Assembly (NCBI GenBank): GCA_022570795.1
Contig: JAKUDP010000012.1
Coordinates: forward strand, 1,054,001-1,118,000
DNA length: 64,000 nt
Source of the DNA: Sphaerulina vaccinii
Taxonomy: Eukaryota > Ascomycota > Dothideomycetes > Mycosphaerellales > Mycosphaerellaceae
Direction: 5' to 3'
Part shown: positions 21,645 through 31,952 of the stretch, piece by piece
Layout of the letters: every line of letters begins with the position of its first letter
How positions within the stretch are numbered: position 1 is the first letter of the stretch
Notes under the pieces: generated by a model
What the model was told of the DNA's origin: nothing
The model's database searches: none
What the model saw: only the letters and a program-made list of their open reading frames with translations
Made by a program: the position numbers and the translations under genes

Positions 21645-22537
21645 AATGAAATCGAAAGGAGTGTGGAAGAGGTGAAGTCGGTGCCAGGTGACGAGAGAAA
21701 GTTACTGGATCTTGGATCGCGCTAGGAAAGCACGCTAATAGCCGCACCTGCCGCGCATAGGCGAACGACAGGCTTTGACAGGGATGTTCAACCGCCGCCG
21801 ACGACGCGGTGCAATCCTGCAACCTGGTTACAGCGATGCAGTTGTATAACTGAGTTTGCACGAGTGGTGAGCTTAGCTGGACGTCGTTTGTCTTCAGGAT
21901 ATGCGATTTCTGCTGAAGAGAATGAGATACAGCTCCTGCCAGATGCGACGAGGGAAGGTACTATCGCATCCTTGGTATCGCCACCATCAGCTGCCTTTGT
22001 AGACGGGAATGGCGTACGCTGGGCTGTACCTGGAGGGGCAGCAAGTCTGTATACGGTACAGAGTTCGGCATGTCAGTGACAGCTCTTCGGAGAACACTAC
22101 GAAGAATTGGCTTGCTCTGACACGACGGCCTACAAGAGGAGGGGCGGCACAACGAGGAAGAATGAGCAAAGGACTTCTGACAAGGTAGGCTTCTAAAGGC
22201 GGCATGATGAGAGACATGCAAGCATGAGATGAAGGGCTCTAAGCAGGAGCCTGATCATGATACCAGGTATCTGCCAGCACAAAGTGAAGCGCCAAGCATT
22301 GAATGTTTGCACAGCCATTTATCTTACTCTCCAAGCTTCCCATTTACTTTAACCTCGACACATCGACGAGAGGCCGCCGCCATCGACACCCTCAACATGC
22401 CTCTTGTCCCCGTACAGTCAGCGCGCACGCCGCCAAGCTGGCAACAAAAGCAAGCAAAACGATCTGAGTTCAACTTTTCACGCATCAGTAAGTACGCACC
22501 GCGAAGAGACATGACAATTGCTGACAGCTGACAAGAC
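21645..22537. promoter_or_regulatory. Divergent intergenic region
   Basis: About 890 bp between YVC1 and the first F-box-like gene. A GTAAGT at 22490 with AG sites before 22538 suggests a leader intron, or a short upstream coding exon from ATG 22397, for the downstream gene. No other gene supported. Confidence 0.45.
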
Positions 22538-23191
22538 ATGGCAGCCCTCTCTACAGGCGATCGCGTTTCGCGGATCCCGGAGCTCCTGGAGCACATCTTG
22601 CTCGAGCTCACTTCTGATCCTTCTGATGAACCGCCATCGAGTAAGACGGGTCGCAGAGTCGCTCCAGGTCTCTACACTGTTCTCCTCAGTCAACGCACAA
22701 GTAGGGCATTTCGCCAGACGATCGCTGGTTCGGCGAGGCTGAAGCGGGCGCTCTTCTTCGCTCTTCCGACAAAATTGGCCAGCACACCAAAGCTCGATGC
22801 GTCCGAGCGCGAGGAAGATGACGACAGTCACAAGCAGCCGATGCTGCAGTATCTACAAGCCCCTCCGAACCGTGACTCGATCGCTAAATCGTATCCTGGG
22901 TATCCATACACGCGCTATATCGCCATTCGCTGGTACGCTCCGGATCACCTCGAGAATGCCAGGTTGATCGGCGTCGTGCTAGCCGATAGGGGATATTCGT
23001 ACTCCGATAAGAAGAAGAGAGCAAGTGCAGAAGCATCGTGGCGGAAGATGTATCTTAGGCAAGATCCCTATGAGGTGATCAGCATCTGCCGCGGGCTGAT
23101 GAGTGATACTACTCACACTGATACGAGGGCAAGGCGGGTGAAATTGGACAATCCGACGGCAGGAGAGATCTACGATGCGTTCTTTTCATGA
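22538..23191 (+). CDS. F-box-like protein, 217 aa (tandem pair, copy 1)
   Basis: Opens MAALSTGDRVSRIPELLEHI, the same pattern as MAPLQSAGARLANISELLEQ in the next gene, which fixes the start. Shared blocks follow: SQRTSRAFRQTIAGSARLKRALFF, SWRKMYLRQDPYEVISICR, and a C-terminal LDNPTAGEIYDAFF. The N-terminal PELLEHILLEL resembles the first helix of an F-box. Such families are numerous in plant-associated Dothideomycetes and usually have no assigned role. It differs from the family at 1.3-10.2 kb. An upstream exon (MPLVPVQSARTPP, ATG 22397) could be joined through an intron ending at 22534, but the paralogue lacks it. Confidence 0.7.
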   Translation: MAALSTGDRVSRIPELLEHILLELTSDPSDEPPSSKTGRRVAPGLYTVLLSQRTSRAFRQTIAGSARLKRALFFALPTKLASTPKLDASEREEDDDSHKQPMLQYLQAPPNRDSIAKSYPGYPYTRYIAIRWYAPDHLENARLIGVVLADRGYSYSDKKKRASAEASWRKMYLRQDPYEVISICRGLMSDTTHTDTRARRVKLDNPTAGEIYDAFFS

Positions 23192-23565
23192 TGGGGTGTG
23201 GATCGACGCTTGAGCTTCTGGCCTATGGACACGTAAGGACCAATGTGAAGTCGGGAATGCGCGCGGTATAGGCCTCGAGAGTGGAAGAGAACTGAAGGAG
23301 TACATATGCTCTGGTCCTTTCGGCAATGGCTGTGGGCCTGTGGGCAACAAGGCTTCAGAAGACTAAGTGACGGGCTGCATGCACTGCAGCAAGGTGTGGA
23401 TACAAGTGGTCAACGGTACTCAAGTCCACGTGCTACGTGGCGAACATAGGTACCACGGTAGCAAGATGTGCGGTACTGGCCGCAGAGACTTGCGATGTCC
23501 GTTTTCTTGACATTTGACACCTGGCCCTTCTCATCCTCTCATCAACATTCACAAACTCCGCCAAA
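23192..23565. other. Intergenic region between tandem paralogues
   Basis: 374 bp; promoter of the second copy presumably lies here. Nothing else seen. Confidence 0.5.
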
Positions 23566-24174
23566 ATGGCTCCCCTCCAATCCGCCGGCGCTCGGCTGGC
23601 CAATATCAGCGAACTTCTCGAGCAGATCCTACACGATATCGACCTCGGATGCGGCGTTAAGATCTGTCGCTGCAAGAGCATGTATAATATGCGACAACTC
23701 CTCAAGGCACAGACGGTCTCGCGTGCGTTTCGAAGTGCCGTTCTCGGGTCGCCAAAACTTCGAAGAAAACTGTTTCTCAAAGCGCCGGGCCCGGTCAAAA
23801 CAGACAACGAAATCGTCTGGAATCCAGCTTTATGGGAATGGCCGGTACTTAAACCGCCAGTCTCTCCACGCACTTGTTCTCGACGGGAGACCACTCTGCA
23901 GGAGCCAGATGAGCTGATCGTCGAGTTTGGCTCGTTGTCATACCTCCACAGAGCGGGAGATGACGCTGGGGCTTCTTGGCGGAACATGTACATTCGCAAG
24001 ACGCACTATACTGTTGTGCGTATTTGCCATGACCAGCCTGGGAAATCACGAGAGGTCAATTTGATAAATCCGACTCTGGGCGAGATGTACGACGCTTTCT
24101 TCCAAGCATGGTCGCTCAAAGTCTCTCTGATCAACCTCGACTGTTCGATGGGAGATCGTCTCTGGAAAGGGTAG
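23566..24174 (+). CDS. F-box-like protein, 202 aa (tandem pair, copy 2)
   Basis: Paralogue of the gene just upstream: ISELLEQILHDIDL, then AQTVSRAFRSAVLGSPKLRRKLFLKA, SWRNMYIRKTHYTVVRICHD, and LINPTLGEMYDAFFQAW. It carries a Cys-bearing insertion (GCGVKICRCKSMYNMRQLL) and a longer C-terminus (ending MGDRLWKG) than copy 1. Same strand, same layout: local duplication followed by strong divergence. Single exon. Confidence 0.7.
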   Translation: MAPLQSAGARLANISELLEQILHDIDLGCGVKICRCKSMYNMRQLLKAQTVSRAFRSAVLGSPKLRRKLFLKAPGPVKTDNEIVWNPALWEWPVLKPPVSPRTCSRRETTLQEPDELIVEFGSLSYLHRAGDDAGASWRNMYIRKTHYTVVRICHDQPGKSREVNLINPTLGEMYDAFFQAWSLKVSLINLDCSMGDRLWKG

Positions 24175-24206
24175 CGGCGGAGAGTTTTCAGAGATGGAAG
24201 TCCATT

Positions 24207-25147
24207 TCAAGATGCAGTATTTAGCAGTGGCGATCGTTCACCTGCCGCACTGTCGGAATCGACAAGTGTATTGCCCTCACTTTGCGCCTGCTTCTGATGC
24301 CATGCGAAGAGCCCTGCCATTCCAAGGAGAATGAATTGCAGTAGACCGGTGACGATATATACGAGCCATGTAGACCAGCCTATCCAGCCAACTCTAAGGA
24401 AGAGGCTGTAAGCGAACAGGAAGGCTCCAGGCGCCTGGATGAGTAGCGTTCCCACGCTCAAGCTCTTAAGGTCCTTGATCTTCCATGTAAAGTAGATTTG
24501 TGGCACGTATTGAATCGCGGCGAGGACTCCAGATATCGAGCCAAGGAGATCAGCCCAGCGTTGGGTGTGGTGTGGATAGCGTAGGACGAGAATCAGCGAA
24601 GTAACGGCGACGACGAACAGTGAAATCGAGATTGCGATGCCGACAATGACAGGATCTCGAGGCCGACTGGTCGGGGCAGGCTTTGTGAGGGTTGCTACCG
24701 ATGAAGAGAGATCAACTTCGTCTTCTTCTCTGGGCGCGAATGTGATGTAGAGAAAGACACTATTCCCGGTCGTTAGCTCAGTGACATTCCAACGGGTTAC
24801 TCTCACAGATAGTCTCACATGATCATAAAACAGCTGAACTGTACACCAATCTGCATAACTCCCAGCAGAGCAGCTCCACAGGCATATTCTCCAATCTCAC
24901 GACAGCATAGCATATCGGCTCTGCTTGTCGGCAGCGTGACGATGTTACCAATAGCAGCTATACTGCTCAGTCCTCCTAGGAGCACCCACCATGGCGAGAT
25001 GCCTTCGCTGGATCTTCGACTGATGATCTTGAAGTGCTGTGGCAGGTAAGAAACGAGGATACCGATGACCAGAACGGCAGCGAGTGTGACGGGAAACCAG
25101 GATGGGTGTTCGAGCGGCTTGCAGTGGTCGGAGAGGTGAGGAGACAT
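24207..25147 (-). CDS. PQ-loop repeat membrane protein, 293 aa
   Basis: Exons 25147-24819 and 24759-24207 (intron 59 nt) give 293 residues. Two PQ-loop motifs are visible: SYLPQHFKIISRRSSEGISP near residues 33-52 and YVPQIYFTWKIKDLKSLSVG in the second half. Around them are seven hydrophobic segments (VTLAAVLVIGILVS, WWVLLGGLSSIAAIGNIVTL, VIVGIAISISLFVVAVTSLI, and TWLVYIVTGLLQFILLGMAG among others). The family includes lysosomal/vacuolar amino-acid and cystine exporters of the SWEET-related fold. The exact substrate is not readable. The C-terminus ends in an acidic tail with ERSPLL, a possible dileucine sorting signal. Divergent from TYW1 across about 200 bp. Confidence 0.8.
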
Positions 25148-25352
25148 GATTGCCTCTTTGCCGATGTGCTATCGGTGGTGCAGAAGACCCTCCAATATAT
25201 AGAAGAGAAGAGAGTGGACGCGTGAGATGGAAGTGTGACGCGCATGGCATGATTGGCGTTTTGCTGGCAGCGGACCGTTCTCCGCTGTGCCCCACCTCGA
25301 ATTTCATGACAACCAAGTCAATTCGAATGCTCAGACAGTCAGAGAAGAAGAG

Positions 25353-27644
25353 ATGGATCCATTACTGGAACTACCAACAGAAGTGCTGCAGCTATGGCAC
25401 GACCATCGAGCAGAAGTGCTGCTGGGAGCTGGCGTCTTACTAGCAATAGTACGCTTGATTCTGCACTGGCGAAGCACAAAGGCGAAAGTGCTCCTCACTC
25501 CAATAGACGACAATTTCACTCCCATCGACGAGAAGAAGCACTTCGCACTACTTGAACAGAAAGCGCCGCTAGAGAAAGTTTTGCAAGACATTACTACAGT
25601 TGAGACGAGCAAGAGCAAAGGACCAAAACGAGTCAAGGGTGTCCGCAATGCCAAGCGCAAAGACAGTCCCACGAGGACCATCAGCCACATCCAGCCATAC
25701 ATCTTCTACTACTCATTAGGAGGCCAGACACAAACATATGCGGAGAGACTGGCGACGACGATCGAACCAAGTGACAGAGTACATGCTCCTATTGTGCACG
25801 ACCTGACGGAGATCGACTACGACGACTTCTTCATCTCTGCACCAAAGCAGACTTCAGCGGATACAGCTGCCTTCTACTACATCCTTCTTCCTTCCTACAA
25901 CATCGACACAGAGCTCTCGAACTTCCTCTCACATTTGGAAGAGACGCACCATGACTTCCGCATTGATGATCAATCCATGTCTGGCCTGGCAGGATATAGT
26001 GTGTTCGGCTTTGGCGATAGGCAAGAATGGCCAACAGAACAAGAAGGATACTGCAGCCAGGCGATTGAAGTAGACAGGTGGATGGCCAAGCTGACTGGGA
26101 GAAAGAGAGCTTTTCCGCTAGGCATGGGAGACATGAAGGGTGATGATGTCGAGCTGAGATGGGAAGAGTGGAGGAGAGGAGTGTACAGCATAGTGGAGGA
26201 TCTGAGCCAAGGGAAAGGTCTGGGAGAAGGTGCTGTAGGAAGCGGAGACCCAGCAGAGAGTGGCGATGAGGCTTCTGAAGACGAGGACGATGGAGAGGTA
26301 CTGTTTGAGCCGCAAAGGAAGACCACGAAACGAACGACGACCGACGATCTCGAGGATATCAAAGCTCCAATCCCAGTCGACTTCACAACCACATCTACGA
26401 AGAAAGTTATGGCACCCGCTGCACCGAAGGCAATGGTGCCCAAAGAGTCGCCAACATACACCTCCCTCACAAAACAGGGCTACACAATCATCGGCTCTCA
26501 TTCTGGAGTCAAGATATGTCGCTGGACCAAATCTGCCCTCCGAGGTCGCGGATCCTGTTACAAGTTCTCCTTCTACGGAATCGCCTCTCACCAATGCATG
26601 GAAGCAACACCCTCCCTCGCCTGCGCAAACAAATGTGTCTTCTGCTGGCGCCACGGCACAAACCCAGTAGGCACAACCTGGCGCTGGACCGTCGATCCAC
26701 CAGACCAAATCTTCCAAGGCATGACAGCAGGCCACTACCAAAAGATCAAACAACTCCGCGGCGTACCAGGAGTCCGAGCCGAGCGCTTCGCAGAAGGTAT
26801 GAGAATCCGCCACTGCGCTCTATCTCTAGTCGGCGAACCCATCTTCTACCCACACATCAACGAACTCCTCGGTATGCTCCACGCGCAGCATATATCCTCC
26901 TTCCTAGTCTGCAACGCCCAACATCCAGACCAGCTCGCATCTCTCGGTCCTGTCACTCAATTATACGTCTCAATCGATGCTTCAAACAAAGAACAACTTC
27001 GCAAAATCGATCGTCCTCTCCATCGAGACTACTGGGAACGTTTCACGAAATGCATGGATATCTTGAAGCAGAAACGTTTCACTCATAGGACAGTTTTCCG
27101 ACTTACGTTAGTCAAAGGTTTCAATATCGATGAAGAAGCGCAAGGCTACGCGGATCTTGTTGAGCGAGCTCTGCCGGGCTTCGTGGAAGTTAAGGGTGTG
27201 ACGTATTGTGGGACATCTACCTCGAAAGGCGCTGGGTTGTCGATGGAGAATGTACCGTTCTACGAAGAAGTTCAGCAATTTGTGCTTACGCTGGAGAAAG
27301 AGCTCAAGAAGCGTGGACTTGACTATGGTATCGGAGCTGAGCACGCCCACTCTTGCTGCATCCTACTAGCAGACAAGACGCGCTTCTGGAGGCCGCTGCA
27401 AGATGGCCAGGAGCAGAGGACTGCTTATGAGGGTGCTGGAAGGTATCATACATTGATTAATTATCCTGCTTACTTCAAGTGTGTTGAAAGTGGCAAGCCT
27501 TTTGGTCCTGAAAATTATACTGGAGGCGAGACTGCCGAGTGGGCGCTGTGGGGTAATGGAGGTTTCGACCCTAGAGACGAAAGGGTTGATAGGAAGGGAA
27601 GACCGAAGGATGTTCCTGAGATCAAGAGGGTTGTTGAGATCTGA
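25353..27644 (+). CDS. TYW1: tRNA wybutosine-synthesizing protein 1 (TYW1), 763 aa
   Basis: Radical-SAM enzyme that condenses pyruvate with N1-methylguanosine-37 of tRNA-Phe to make 4-demethylwyosine, on the ER face. Visible order: a short N-terminal hydrophobic anchor (VLLGAGVLLAIVRLILHW), a flavodoxin-like domain (YIFYYSLGGQTQTYAERLA; later GYSVFGFGDRQEW), an acidic linker (about residues 290-340), then the radical SAM domain with the CxxxCxxC cluster CANKCVFC (about residues 423-430), MRIRHCALSLVGEPIFYP, VSIDASNKEQLRKIDRP, and a C-terminal region (GIGAEHAHSCCILLA, YHTLINYPAY). Single exon. ATG 25353 (MDPLLELPTEV) is chosen; the frame opens 22 codons earlier at 25287. Confidence 0.93.
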   Translation: MDPLLELPTEVLQLWHDHRAEVLLGAGVLLAIVRLILHWRSTKAKVLLTPIDDNFTPIDEKKHFALLEQKAPLEKVLQDITTVETSKSKGPKRVKGVRNAKRKDSPTRTISHIQPYIFYYSLGGQTQTYAERLATTIEPSDRVHAPIVHDLTEIDYDDFFISAPKQTSADTAAFYYILLPSYNIDTELSNFLSHLEETHHDFRIDDQSMSGLAGYSVFGFGDRQEWPTEQEGYCSQAIEVDRWMAKLTGRKRAFPLGMGDMKGDDVELRWEEWRRGVYSIVEDLSQGKGLGEGAVGSGDPAESGDEASEDEDDGEVLFEPQRKTTKRTTTDDLEDIKAPIPVDFTTTSTKKVMAPAAPKAMVPKESPTYTSLTKQGYTIIGSHSGVKICRWTKSALRGRGSCYKFSFYGIASHQCMEATPSLACANKCVFCWRHGTNPVGTTWRWTVDPPDQIFQGMTAGHYQKIKQLRGVPGVRAERFAEGMRIRHCALSLVGEPIFYPHINELLGMLHAQHISSFLVCNAQHPDQLASLGPVTQLYVSIDASNKEQLRKIDRPLHRDYWERFTKCMDILKQKRFTHRTVFRLTLVKGFNIDEEAQGYADLVERALPGFVEVKGVTYCGTSTSKGAGLSMENVPFYEEVQQFVLTLEKELKKRGLDYGIGAEHAHSCCILLADKTRFWRPLQDGQEQRTAYEGAGRYHTLINYPAYFKCVESGKPFGPENYTGGETAEWALWGNGGFDPRDERVDRKGRPKDVPEIKRVVEI

Positions 27645-27788
27645 AGAGAAAGAGGGAGAGATTACGAAGTGTGCCATGCGGATATAGCGCTGGCCATCAA
27701 AACCTTTCATTGACGGATGTTTCTACCTTTGATCGAAGACTATCTGTCTCCATGCCGCTACAACAATCTACAATCTTCGAGCCCTGGA

Positions 27789-28200
27789 TCATGCCTCGAC
27801 AAGCCAGCCGCAGTTTACCGCCACACATTCCTCCCACCTAGAGTTGCCTGCGAGTGGAGTGGCAATTTTGAAGATCTGAGCGTTGACTATAGCCCATTCC
27901 TTGAATTGTGGTGTGTCCGAGGCCGAGACGTTGGCGATGACGGAGCTGTACAATTTGGCATTGTATGCAGCGCAGATACTGTGCTTATCGACTGGCGGCT
28001 TGGGCTTCTCCGGCGATTTGAAGAATTGTCTCTCCGGTCAGCGTCTTCGATTTACAACGCAGCTTCTTGATCACTTGCAGTACTTACATGATACCATAGA
28101 TGGTCGCGCCAAGAACCATGATCCTGATGAGGTGCATGATGAGGTTCTGTAAGAAGGACAGTCTGGGAGGTGGGTTCTCGTTGTTAGTGTTGGGAGGCAT
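27789..28200 (-). CDS. Small single-pass membrane protein, 117 aa (spliced)
   Basis: Exons 28200-28088 and 28029-27789 joined across a 58-nt intron (GTAAGT, CTGACC branch-like sequence, AG). The protein opens MPPNTNNENPPPRLSFLQNL, then a hydrophobic segment (IMVLGATIYGI), then a soluble C-terminal part (CAAYNAKLYSSVIANVSAS; FKEWAIVNAQIFKIATPLAG) ending in a Cys-bearing tail. Unspliced it is broken by stops, so it is easily missed. I do not recognise the family. Tail-to-tail with TYW1 (145 bp). The acceptor is weak (GAGAG), so the model is moderate. Confidence 0.5.
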
Positions 28201-28901
28201 GATGAACAACTCGTCGTGCTCGAAAGACTGAATCGCTAGCATTGGAAGCACCTTGTGTCGTCGTTTAAGTGCGATTCAGCAAACATTGAGCACTTCTAGC
28301 ACACTCTCTGGCATTGTAAGCACCCTGTGCTACTGTGGGCTGGCAAATATGGAGCGACTCTCAGCACATGCTCGTGCTTGAGAGAAGAACCTGGTTCGGT
28401 CTGGTAGCAGCCCTGGAATGCCATGCCACTGGCTTCAGAGTCTAGCTATTGTCGTCGGTTACAGAGGAGATGCTAGCCAGTGTAGTGGAATATCGACTTG
28501 CAGTGTTGTGCTGAAATATCACAGTCAGGAAATTCCCTGTAGCCACAGACTCCTAGATGTTCTCATAGTATGAATCTGGCAACTCGAGTCGACCTGACCT
28601 CCAGTCTTCCTCTAGTAAACATACCTGAACCCCCAAGCGATGGAGGAAGATGGGGGTATGTATACGCGATATATTCTTTCTCCTGCAACAGTCGTCCGTG
28701 GTCTAGTGGTATACTCGTAAGTCGCAGTTAATATACTGTGCTAACACATACAGAGAACATCAGTGTCTATATTAGGCAAGTAATGCCTAGAAGTTGGATC
28801 GGTGGTAACCTTGTACTACAAGATGTAGGCGACTTTTTGCCTTTTTGCTTCCATCAAGGGCATCACCACAACCTCCACCACGTCCCGACATCTGTCCAAC
28901 T
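28201..28901. other. Intergenic region with a Pol III-like unit
   Basis: No protein gene. Contains the plus-strand tRNA-like unit 28686-28840. Confidence 0.6.
28686..28840 (+). ncRNA. tRNA-like Pol III-type unit, copy 14 (plus strand)
   Basis: Starts CAACAGTCGTCCGTGGTC, A-box-like TGGTCTAGTGG, then GTAAGTCGCAG, a variable middle, and a T5 run in GGCGACTTTTTGCC. A TATA-like GATATATTC lies about 17 nt upstream of CAACAG. Opposite orientation to the array at 41-43 kb. Confidence 0.55.
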
Positions 28902-30752
28902 CTAATAAACATACCTAAACCCCTGTCCCCTCCTATTCCCCGTAGCATCATCAACAACAATCTCATTCTCCAACCTCTCCAACTTCCTATTCTCCTTCAA
29001 ATGCACAAACCTCAAAATGACAGCCATAAGCACAACAACCAAACAAATCACCGCCGTCGCCGTGCCTCCAGGGACATATCTTGGCCCATCAGTAGCAGGA
29101 TACATATACGCACCATAAATCGTCGCTGAATTACCTACAGTATTACATATAGCGATTGCAGCGGATCGCTTGACTGTAGGTCGAATGAAAGAATTCGCGA
29201 CCCAAGCGACGATTATTGTGAAGGCTGGGACGGCACCGAGGGGCATCTATGCTCGGAATCGAGGTTAGTGAACTCGGATGGAGATGGGGTGGAGCGGGGA
29301 AAGCGGGTTGTTTGATACGCACGAGAAACATGGCGAAGAAGCGAGCTCCGATGCTTGTTGTACCTGTTACTATGGCGTTGCCGATACAGGAGATGAGTAG
29401 GAGACAAATGATATGGATTGAACGATCTCCGGTTCGGCTGGCTGTCCATGTTGTTACGACTGAGGCGAGGAATGCGAGGAACCAGACTGGAGCCTGTTGA
29501 GAAAAAGAAAGTTGTCGTCAGTGGATGTACTTTAATGTATCCTTCATGAAGCACAATTTATTTACCGTGATGAGTAAGGTCTCGATTCTTCCGAAATTGA
29601 GCGTTTGTATGATGCTTGGGAAGAAGTATTGGAATGTCATGCTGAAGAGGCGCTGTCAGTTACTGCACTCATCATCACCATAGTATCGAGCATGGAAATG
29701 GCACTTACCTCAATGTCGACAAGTGCTGAATCAAGAGAAACAAGTACAGTCGGTAATCGGCACATGCCAGCTTCAAGCCCACCCAAAGCGAAGTCGAAGC
29801 ATTGTCATCGTCTTCAGATGCATCGAGCGCCATACGCCATTGAGAGAATGCCTTCTCCTCGGCAGTCAACCATTTCGTCGTAGCAGGGAAGTCTGGTAGG
29901 ATGAATACACAGACAATTGCAAAGAACACGGTCGTGACTCCGGAGATGATGAAGAGCCTATGTTGTGTATCATGAGCGTGTAAAGGTTTTGCTGCATGCC
30001 ATGGAACTTACCATCGCCACCCAGCGATACCCAACGTACCCTCCATATTCCCCAACACACCAGCGCCAATCAGTCCACCAAACATATTAGCCAGACTGAC
30101 GCCGCTGTAGAACCATGCAATTCTTGCAGTCAGCTCTGCTCGGTTGTACCAGCAGCTCATGAGGAAAATGGCTCCAGGGAAGAATGGCGCTTCTGTGATT
30201 CCTAAGAAGACTCGCACGACTAGGAGACCTGCGAAGTTTTGTACGACTGCTGTTAAGCCACAAACTACGCCCCATATGGCCATGACAATGCCTAGATACC
30301 ATGAGGGTCGGACACGTGTGATGCGGAGGTTGCTGGGCAGTTGCATTGTTAGGTAGCCAACGAAGAGGATGGACGTTGCCTAGAGAATTCCTGGTCAGTT
30401 CATTCACATTCCATCGGGAAGGACAGAAGCATACCAAGTTGAAATCAGTCCCAGTCATGTTGAGATCTTCTTCGAGAGTGCCGAGCCGTGCTTGTGCTAG
30501 GGCACTTCGATCGAGGAAGTTGTTGAGGTACATAATGACGAGAAGTGGGAGTAGTCGTATGTCGACCTTGCGCACTAGAGCCTTCTCGAATGAGGCTCTC
30601 CATTCGGGTGTCTTCGCAGCGAAATCTGCGTAGAATTGTTGCAATTCCGTGTTCTCGGTAGGTGGGATGATGGGTTCAGCGACAATGCGCTCCTCCTTCG
30701 TGGCATCGTCTTTGTAGGAGGGTACTGGGCTGGTCTCTTGCTTTTCAGACAT
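28902..30752 (-). CDS. MFS transporter, Dal5/TNA1-type anion:cation symporter, 508 aa
   Basis: Exons 30752-30435, 30379-30012, 29957-29709, 29641-29566, 29493-29323, 29246-28902 give 508 residues. The family imports organic anions and vitamins (allantoate, nicotinate, pantothenate, biotin). Visible: cytosolic N-terminus with VDIRLLPLLVIMYLNNFLDR (TM1 with the family's NxxDR motif), GTLEEDLNMTGTDFN, ILFVGYLTMQLPSN, WYLGIVMAIWGVVCG, VRVFLGITEAPFFPG, WYNRAELTARIAWFYSG, then the second half after the DFPATTKWLTAEEK loop, MTFQYFFPSIIQTL, WTASRTGDRS and AFTIIVAWVANSF. The acidic/basic tail ends GQGFRYVY. Substrate unknown. Intron sites restore each motif, which supports the model. Confidence 0.85.
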
Positions 30753-31952
30753 CTTGTCGAGATCGAGTCAAATTGGAGTATTGCGAGACGGACGAGACCG
30801 GGCAATGCATGTAGACATGACGCTATTGTACGTAGCATTTCCTGCATCGGCCCAAGCATTACATGGCAGCGGGGTCTCCAGTTTTCGCTGGTGCGAGCGA
30901 TGTTCATCGCGGATCTGTTTTCCAGTTTCTGTAGTGGCACTGTAGTAACAGCAGAACTTAGCCTGATGGGCATACCAAGTCGCAAGAAAGAACATCCTGA
31001 GTTCATGGACACTGGCCAAGTCGCGTGGCGCGCCACAATTCTTGAGTGTTTACAGTGCAAAGCCAAGGTCTCGAGCCATGCCATGCTTCGCCGAGTGTAT
31101 AGATCTTTCTGCCACCGTGTTGCGGCAGTGCCGAATACTCTCCACTGATTCACGGGCGCCAAGGAGAGAAAAGGTGAGGAAAGGAGGAGAGCCTTATATA
31201 TGGGAAGAAAGATAAATCCCAGGCCATTTGACTAGCTCCCGTCTTCCCGTAGCCAGGTACGTAAGCAGGTTTTGTGCCACCTCCTTCTCTCAATATTCTG
31301 TGCTCACGAACATCTTTCGGATCAGTCAACGCTGCGAACCTCAGACGAGCACCACCCCGCCGTGTCTCTGCAGATAGCTTTCGGCCCATCAATTCTCGGA
31401 CCTCGAAGTCGCCTCTCAGCCTCTGAACCTCGAGCCTTGAGAGACGCGCCTTGTATTCGCATTTCGACATCAAGGCCTCAAGCCTATCTCGACACCCATC
31501 GAAACCTGTTGCTCTCGCATCATTCGCGCGAAAATCAGACAAGCACTACTTCTCCATGCACCCGATGTCATGCCTCCGCACTCTACACTGCATACAAGTG
31601 GCGAGCACGACACTCGCTTCGCGGCACAATGCCCCGATCTAAGACCATCACTACCAATTGAGGAAGCCCACCCACCTTAGTCTGGCAGGGCAGTATAGCT
31701 ATGCTGCATCAACTGCCCTTTGTTTCCTGACAGGCATGATCGCGTGCCTGGCTACGTCGCTTCCTCGACGTGTGGTGTTGCTGCTTGGCACAAGACATGT
31801 GCCGCCATTGCACTATAGCATGGCGTTGGGGGTCATGGTGTACGTGCGGAGCGAGTGGTGCAGTATGGCATCAGCGGTCGATGCTGCAATCAGAATAAAT
31901 AGCTGGTAAGTCTTCTCGAACGCACATCTCCGATTGTACGTCCGCTTCAGTC
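30753..31952. promoter_or_regulatory. Divergent intergenic region, 1.2 kb
   Basis: Lies between the Dal5-type carrier and the rhamnogalacturonan lyase. Several overlapping frames (for example 31150-31542 minus and 31272-31661 plus), none convincing. No RNA gene or repeat recognised. Confidence 0.5.
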
